Source: a virus
Virus record (IMG/VR): IMGVR_UViG_3300006802_000077
Coordinates: 1 to 64,000 of that record
Strand: one strand, 5' to 3'
Length of the DNA stretch: 64,000 bases
Under the pieces are notes generated by a model that saw only the letters and a program-made list of their open reading frames with translations, did no database searches and was not told the DNA's origin. Positions 63,473 through 64,000 of the stretch are shown one piece after another (position 1 is the first letter of the stretch; every line of letters starts with the position of its first letter). The translations under genes and the position numbers were made by a program.

Positions 63473-64000
63473 ATGAAACTCATTAGAGAAACAGTAGAAG
63501 AAGTAAAGTACCTAACAGAAACCACCGAAAAAGGTGGTAAAAAGCTTTATATTGAAGGTACTTTTCTTGTTGGTGATACAGTCAACAAAAACAATCGAAT
63601 GTATAAAATGAATACTCTCAGAACTGAGGTTGAGAGATATCAAGATGAATTCATTAAGACAAATCGTGCTCTTGGTGAATTAGGTCATCCGGATACACCC
63701 ACAATCAACCTTGAAAGAGTTTCACACAAGATTGTTTCATTGAGTGAGGATGGCAATACTTTTTATGGTAAAGCTTTAATTCTTGATACACCTTATGGCA
63801 ATATCGTCAAAAACTTTATTGACAATGATGTTAATTTAGGTGTTTCTTCAAGAGCTCTTGGCTCTTTGCAACAAACTAAAGAAGGTTATAACTTGGTTCA
63901 AGATGACCTTCGCCTTGCTACAGCAGCTGATATTGTTGCTGACCCCTCTGCCCCAGGCGCTTTCGTTAATGGTATCATGGAGAATAAAGAGTGGATGTTC
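63473..64000 (+). CDS. 21: Prohead core protease gp21, 3'-partial
   Basis: The frame opens at 63473 ('MKLIRETVEEVKYL') and runs 176 codons to the window edge without a stop; T4 gp21 is 212 residues. 'FLVGDTVNKNNRMYKMNTLR', 'GELGHPDTPTINLERVSHKI' and 'NLGVSSRALGSL' are the conserved S80/U35-type maturation protease motifs. H72 and S125 or S126 are the likely catalytic His and Ser, and the third residue may be in 'ADIVADPSAPGAF'. It trims the scaffold and head proteins before DNA entry. The next expected genes are scaffold gp22 and major capsid gp23. Confidence 0.93.
   Translation, partial: MKLIRETVEEVKYLTETTEKGGKKLYIEGTFLVGDTVNKNNRMYKMNTLRTEVERYQDEFIKTNRALGELGHPDTPTINLERVSHKIVSLSEDGNTFYGKALILDTPYGNIVKNFIDNDVNLGVSSRALGSLQQTKEGYNLVQDDLRLATAADIVADPSAPGAFVNGIMENKEWMF

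Overview
The window is one uninterrupted block of virion-structure genes from a T4-like (Tevenvirinae-type) myovirus. All genes I accept lie on the + strand. They are packed head to tail, mostly with ATGA or TAATG overlaps or gaps under 50 bases, and no gene-free stretch exceeds 300 bases. The DNA is strongly AT-rich. The gene order and protein types resemble marine T4-like phages (cyanophages and the SAR11/OM43 myophages). Low GC and the absence of host-like metabolic genes here make a phage of an AT-rich marine bacterium plausible, but that is inference. I saw no tRNA, CRISPR, insertion sequence or integrase.

Layout. 1-1841: baseplate hub and spike (gp27-like C-terminus, gp5-like spike without lysozyme, PAAR tip). 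1834-22804: four proteins built from RCC1 beta-propeller repeats, jelly-roll modules and tryptophan ladders. They include a 4571-residue giant that fills about a fifth of the window. 22834-28608: baseplate wedge (gp25, gp6, an unnamed wedge-type protein, gp8). 28617-36239: large conserved structural proteins and small connectors. 36252-49781: tail-fibre and adhesin genes, ending in two glycine-rich proteins, one with Calx-beta repeats. 49811-52284: a TPR/glycosyltransferase/methyltransferase fusion and a GT25-type glycosyltransferase. 52333-57695: neck and packaging genes (gp13, gp14, gp15, gp16, a Dps-like ferritin, gp17). 57757-64000: sheath, tube, portal, prohead core proteins and the start of the gp21 protease, cut by the window edge.

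Regulation. Heptamers of the T4-late type (TATAAATA / CTAAATA / ATAAATA) sit in front of the giant gene, gp25, gp8, gp13, gp18, gp19 and the gp67-like gene. This suggests gp55-like late transcription of several nested units. One clear hairpin terminator separates tube (gp19) from portal (gp20).

The most unusual content is the RCC1/FG-GAP/jelly-roll giant and its neighbours with a shared N-terminal anchor; heptad-like tryptophan ladders; a Dps-like ferritin between the two terminase genes; a TPR-GT-methyltransferase fusion; small domains reused across otherwise unrelated baseplate and neck proteins; and a baseplate-type protein with C-terminal membrane helices.
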